The position numbers and the translations under genes are program-made. A stretch of 64,000 nucleotides of DNA from Eremophila alpestris peregrina (taxonomy: Eukaryota; Chordata; Aves; Passeriformes; Alaudidae): the NCBI GenBank assembly GCA_009792885.1, contig WMCF01000003.1:9880831-9944830 (forward strand). Reading direction: 5' to 3'. Below the pieces are notes generated by a model. The model worked only from the letters and a program-made list of their open reading frames with translations. It was not told where the DNA came from and searched no databases. This document shows positions 59,628-64,000 of this stretch, piece after piece. Every line of letters begins with the position of its first letter. The stretch's first letter is position 1.

Positions 59628-60645
59628 AATTATATGGAACACCTTAACTAGAAATCTACTTTTTTCCTGCAGCAGGCTTTTTCTTTCCTCAAAATAATTG
59701 TTCCACATAATTTGTGGTATCTGCAAAGAAAATTGCTTAATTATGACTAATTTTGGAATAATGTGATGTCCCTCTTTTTATGTTAGCTCTCTAATGAGAG
59801 CAAAAATAAACATAAAATCCAATTTGTTTAAGCAGTGATGTTACATCAAATGCATCCAGTCTTTGTATTTCAATAGCTACCTAGAATAACAGCATGAACC
59901 TGCTTTCTCTGGACTAAAGCTAGGAATAAGAAATATTACAGAAGTATTCTTAATGACAGTCATCCTCTTATGAATTGATGTTTACTTGGATGGAAATTAA
60001 CTTCAGGAATAATAAAAAGTCAGTTGGATTTTGGGAAAAAAATTCTTACGAAATTCTAGTCAATTTTTATATTCAAAATGTACTATATGGAGTGGACTCT
60101 TCCACAACACAAATAATTTTCTCAAAGATTGATTTAATTATATTGTGACAGCAATCAAAATCAATTAAACTTGAAAATAAATAAAAAACATCTGTCAAAA
60201 AATTTAATCCCAGAATTTCAAAGCTTAGCAACTGCTGACAAATCTCTACAGAAACATTTTCTGGACCAGAAATTTAAAATGATGCCTAACTTGACAGAAA
60301 GGGGAGCTGTTATTTAGATGATCAGATGCTGCTTTCCACTTCATCTACTAAAAGATGTAACAGCCTCAACATCCCTTACCCCACGCTAGCTGGTAGTTAA
60401 TTTTTCAACAGTTTTCCTTGAGTTTAAGAAGGTATTGTGTCCATTGATTAATTTCACTCATCTCCTCAGAGTTCAACCTGCCCACATCTACTTTTTTTCC
60501 CTTTTTTCTTTGCATTGTGGGGCTTTTATTAAGCCAGACAGAAGTTCAGCATCTCCTGTGCTTCTGTTCTTTATAAAGTGCTCCTCTCCCTAAATGCATG
60601 GAGATACAAGATTTCTCTATTTTCAAGACCTATGAAAATGAGTAG
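59628..60645. other. Unique AT-rich DNA, no gene seen
   Basis: No gene or repeat family was recognised. Confidence 0.5.
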
Positions 60646-61225
60646 TGTGGTGATTTAACCCCGTGCAGACACTTTCTCATTTCCCACTTCCACCAGGTGG
60701 GATGGAGAGGAGAATCGGAAAAATCCATGGATTAATATAAAAACAGTTTTATAACTGAAATGAAATAAAAAACTATTATAATAATTGATAATTATAAATA
60801 ATAAGGATAATAGTAATGAAAATTGAGATAACAAAAAGAGAGAGAGAAACAAAATTTAAAGGTAAAAAAGCAGTGATACACAAAACAATTGCTCACCACC
60901 CCCTGCCTGATCCCCAGCTTGTTCCCAGACAGTGATTGATGACTCCTGGCTAAATTACCCAAGCTGATTTACTGGGTATGATGTTCTGTGATATGGAACA
61001 ACCTCTTGGTCAGTTTGGGTCAGCTGTCCTGCCACACTCTGCCCCAGCTTCTTGTGAGCCTGCTCACTGGCAGAATATGGGAACCTGAAAAGTCCTCGGC
61101 AGGGTAAGCAGTGCTTGGCATCAACTAAAATATCAGTGTGTTGTGATACCAACATTATTCTCATACTGGTTCCAAACCACTGTACCAGCTAGGAGGAAGA
61201 AAACTGAGCTGGGAGTTCACAGCTG
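60646..61225 (-). mobile_element. Nearly complete ERVL-like avian LTR, minus strand
   Basis: On the plus strand the block starts TGTGGTGATTTAACCCCG and continues GGTGGGATGGAGAGGAGAAT, TTAATATAAAAACAGTTTT, an AATAAT-rich stretch (60770-60815), CAATTGCTCACCACCCC, CAGTTTGGGTCAGCTGTCCT, CATTATTCTCATACTGG and CACTGTACCAGCTAGGAGGA. This order is the reverse complement of the neoavian LTR whose start is seen at 34147. The inner (right) end is worn, so the terminal bases and target duplication were not found. No internal ERV sequence adjoins it. The (AAT)n stretch belongs to the LTR and is not an independent microsatellite. Confidence 0.82.
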
Positions 61226-63800
61226 TAAAGGAGCTGGCTGTTGTTTCACATACAAACCTTGTTCAGCATTTTAAGGAGTCAAGGCTTTAGTGGTTCCATG
61301 TATCTCCACAGAAGTACATAGTTGACATTGTAGAAGGTCTGTTTAGCAATTTTTCTTTAAGTACTTTCAATTTGAGAAAATGCCAGTTCAGTTTATTCTC
61401 ATTTGTGAATGTCCTGGAAGAAGTAGAAACCAGTATAGTTGTCATTTACAGACCATATGGAGACCTGAAGAGTCATTCTTAGTTATAGTCACAGAAACCA
61501 AAACAAAAGGACAAAATTTAATCATTACACTTTCTAATCAGATGAAAAATAATTTTGATAATGTTATCAGCAGTTTCTTCCAAGTAATTATATTATTTTT
61601 TATTAAAAAATTAATTATAGTTTTTTTCCATACAAGATGTGAAGCACAGTGACTAAGATTCTTAATAAAATTTTCAGTTTAATTTATTCCCTAAATTATT
61701 TGCCCATTTACTTTAGGCAACTAATGTCTTAATATGTTAAACTGAATGTGGTAGAATAGGAATGAACATGTTTTTCTGTGACCATCAAATTGGTTTGATT
61801 ACCCCTACACATACAATTGGCAATTGGTATGCTTTTCTGTTCTTTCTATTCTGATTACCATGGGAGGATGAAGGATTTCCTTCAAGTCAGGACAGAAGGA
61901 AAGTCAAATAGAAAGCTGAAAGAGAACTGAGACAAAGATAAAGGACAGTTATTAAATTTGTGAACTCTATCAGGGGACAAGAAGATAAACTGTATGACTG
62001 AACTAGAACTGTATTGGAGTCTGACATTTCATTTTTATGCAGGTCTTGGTTTGATAAAAGTAGCACATTGAAGAACACTGCAATTCCACAAAAGCAGTTA
62101 GCACATTCATTGAATATCAAGATGGCTAAAGTGCTTCTCTTTTGTTGCTGTCTCGTGTCTTTATATGGGGCAATATAGTGCAAGGTCTCATGACTGAAGA
62201 TCAGACTCTCTGCTGCTGTAGCAAGTTTATGATAAAATTCCTTTTTTATTGCATACAGGAATAAAATATCTAGCTGACATTTTTTTGTCACTCAATTTGT
62301 AGGGCTGTGCTCATTTGGGATTATATTCTTTTAGGCTGTATGTACCCAAGCAAAAAAAAAAAAAAAAAGAAGCAAAAATAAAAAATAACATCAAGGAATG
62401 AGCTGTAAGCTCACCATCAGGTGAACATTGAATAAGTACTGAAATAGAGAGCAAAGGGCTAAGATGAAATGCATTTGAATATGAAGAAACTACAATCGGT
62501 TGCAAAGTTAGAAACTATTTTAGGACACAGTCAGGCACACCAACACCATCTGTTTGATAAAGAAAGAAAAAGAGAATAAAAAGGATATGATTATTTGTCA
62601 GGCAGGAGTATGGCAATATGGCTTGAAGCCCTGACAACCACAGGCTGAGGCTGTCCAGCCCATATTCTGTAAAGCCAGATTATTAAGTTTGCCAAGTCCT
62701 TGATAGAATTAGTCTTCCCAATACTGCCTCAGATTCAGGGCATGAGGAAAACTAGTGCAACAACCAGTAGATTGTCTGCCAGAATGTGAAAACATGGGTT
62801 TTATTAAATATTTATGAATGGGTATCTTTCTGTAAAGAATTAATTTGTTCTCTATTTTGCTAAAACTTTTGCTTGTTAGTAATTACACCAAAATACATCA
62901 ATTTTGTCAAAAATATACTTACATATGGGGGATTTTCAAATTATGTACTGCACATTTTGATAACTTTATATAGGCATTTTCCACAAAAAAGAAAGTTTCG
63001 GTGGTCCTATTGTAGATCCTAGATCCTGCATAGATTAAGGGTGAAAATGTCTCTATTGTTGCTCACTATAAACTAAAAGCTCTGATGTCCTTTAAAACAC
63101 TATTAAAACTTAGAATGTACACACATAGGTTGTACCTACACTACTGACTATTTCTATAGAAATAAGAAGGAAGTTTGGCCTTTCCACAATTATAGGGTCA
63201 TGTTGTGCAGCTGTACCTAATAGGCAATGCTAATTAGGTTTCTGTAGCGCTGTCCCAGGTTATTTTGCTGTTGTGCTAAAATCCTCCACACATGTAGAGA
63301 GTAAAATGTTGGATGGTCATTTTTCTACATTGCAAGTGGTGATTTCAGGGTGGTGTAGTAGGGCACAATATCATTCTTAACCATGAGGGAAACCTTGAAA
63401 ATGCACAGCAACATTCTACAGTGCACAGCAAGCAGTTAATCCAGGCACAGATACAACCTAAATCTACAGCTAAAAAGAGCCATTCCAAAGCATGAAATCA
63501 CCTGTGTAGATGCACACAGAGTTGCATCTCAAGATAATTTTCTTCCTATTGTAAAACAGTGGAAGTCTACTTCTCAGCTGAGTGGGAGATTCTGGCTGTT
63601 TCTTCATCATCAAGTAATTCAGGCATCATATTTGATCCAGCTCCTTCCCTGCTCCTACTTTACACAAGTACATCACATCAGTTCCAAGCTTCCTTTCAGA
63701 GCAAATCATCCAGCTCCCATTTAAACAAGTGTTTCTTTAGGTTGATGCTCTCTCCAGGGATCCTTCTTGGTAGGCTCTATGATTAATCTCAAACATCTGG
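61226..63800. other. Unique AT-rich DNA, no gene seen
   Basis: The 134-codon minus frame (61887-62291) and 90-codon plus frame (61380-61652) have no known domain. A 17-base A run lies at 62352-62368. No repeat family was recognised. Confidence 0.5.
62352..62368. repeat. Poly-A run of 17
   Basis: A homopolymer of A followed by an A-rich purine stretch. No retroposon body was recognised on either side. Confidence 0.85.
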
Positions 63801-64000
63801 TGTCACAATATAAACAGATGATTTAGTTTCTCCATGCAGAAAAGCCAATACTTTATTCACATAACTCATATTTAAATGGTATCAGAGGGCACTGTGTTTG
63901 AATCTAATTGGCCAGCAATCCAGTGAAACTCTGTTCATTTGTTGGTAAGGGCTATTGTACCTGTCCATCAAACCTTTTCCTTTCTAGATATGTTCACATA
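63801..64000 (-). mobile_element. Probable LTR 3' part, running off the window
   Basis: The plus strand begins TGTCACAATATAAACAG at 63801. Read on the minus strand this is an LTR-like end, with a GAATAAAG poly(A) signal (about 63850-63857) followed by about 50 bp to TTGTGACA. A TATA-like TTTAAATA lies just before the signal on the minus strand. The other end and any target duplication (ATCTGG would be expected) lie beyond the window, so this is tentative. Confidence 0.42.

Noticed and set aside
60685..60699. CTCF-like core CCACCAGGTGGGA
   Set aside because: It misses a key C of the CTCF core, and it lies in the ERVL-like LTR, where G-rich words are part of the family.
60770..60815. (AAT)n microsatellite
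   Set aside because: It is part of the ERVL-like LTR and not an independent array.
61887..62291. 134-codon minus-strand open frame
   Set aside because: The composition is of random type with hydrophobic stretches, and no known family is recognised. A frame of this length is expected by chance in a window of this size.
1..64000. CRISPR array, prokaryotic operon or plasmid features
   Set aside because: The sequence is plainly vertebrate (CR1, ERV LTRs, MIR). There are no regularly spaced repeats and no dense coding.

Overview
This 64 kb window looks like an AT-rich, gene-free stretch of a bird chromosome, either an intergenic desert or the inside of a very long intron. The bird assignment rests on the repeats. 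They include several CR1 LINE fragments, among them long avian-type copies with a recognisable reverse transcriptase region and the typical ATTCTATGA-like 3' tail. They also include solo LTRs of endogenous retroviruses with 6-bp target duplications, and an LTR family that I associate with neoavian birds (inference from memory of the family). No ORF encodes a recognisable cellular protein. The longest is 148 codons and most are under 90. I saw no tRNA, rRNA, CpG island, CRISPR array or operon-like structure.

Layout. 1-2.9 kb: a CCTTC microsatellite at the window edge, then unique AT-rich DNA. 2.97-3.39 kb: a solo LTR with a perfect 6-bp target duplication. 5.8-6.0 kb: an exact 79-bp duplication around a single N, almost certainly an assembly join. 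7.1-8.4 kb: an ancient CR1 remnant (minus strand) and a 630-bp solo LTR of 'family B'. 8.4-19.1 kb: unique sequence with a perfect 24-bp palindrome. 19.1-21.5 kb: a long decayed CR1 carrying a nested solo LTR. 28.4-29.2 kb: a second family-B solo LTR inside a minus-strand CR1 3' end. 31.0-32.1 kb: two short CR1 pieces (3' end and endonuclease region). 34.1 kb: the start of an ERVL-like LTR. 39.6 kb: an old CR1 tail. 46.6-48.9 kb: a 1-kb CR1, a probable minus-strand LTR and a CR1 tail. 50.8-51.1 kb: a 308-bp solo LTR with a perfect 6-bp duplication. 51.95 kb: a 71-nt near-perfect hairpin. 59.5 kb: a MIR-type SINE core. 60.6-61.2 kb: a nearly complete minus-strand LTR of the same family as the 34.1-kb fragment. 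63.8 kb: a probable LTR running off the window.

Nothing here acts as a set of cooperating genes. The window records layered transposon history. Ancient CR1 and MIR fossils are overlain by avian CR1 copies, and those are interrupted by ERV LTRs. All recognised ERV copies are solo or partial LTRs, with no internal gag, pol or env seen. The most notable non-repeat structures are the hairpin at 51,949-52,019, the palindrome at 16,784-16,807, and a few factor-binding-like palindromes. All calls come from reading the sequence by eye. Family names are from memory, and repeat boundaries without a target duplication are approximate.
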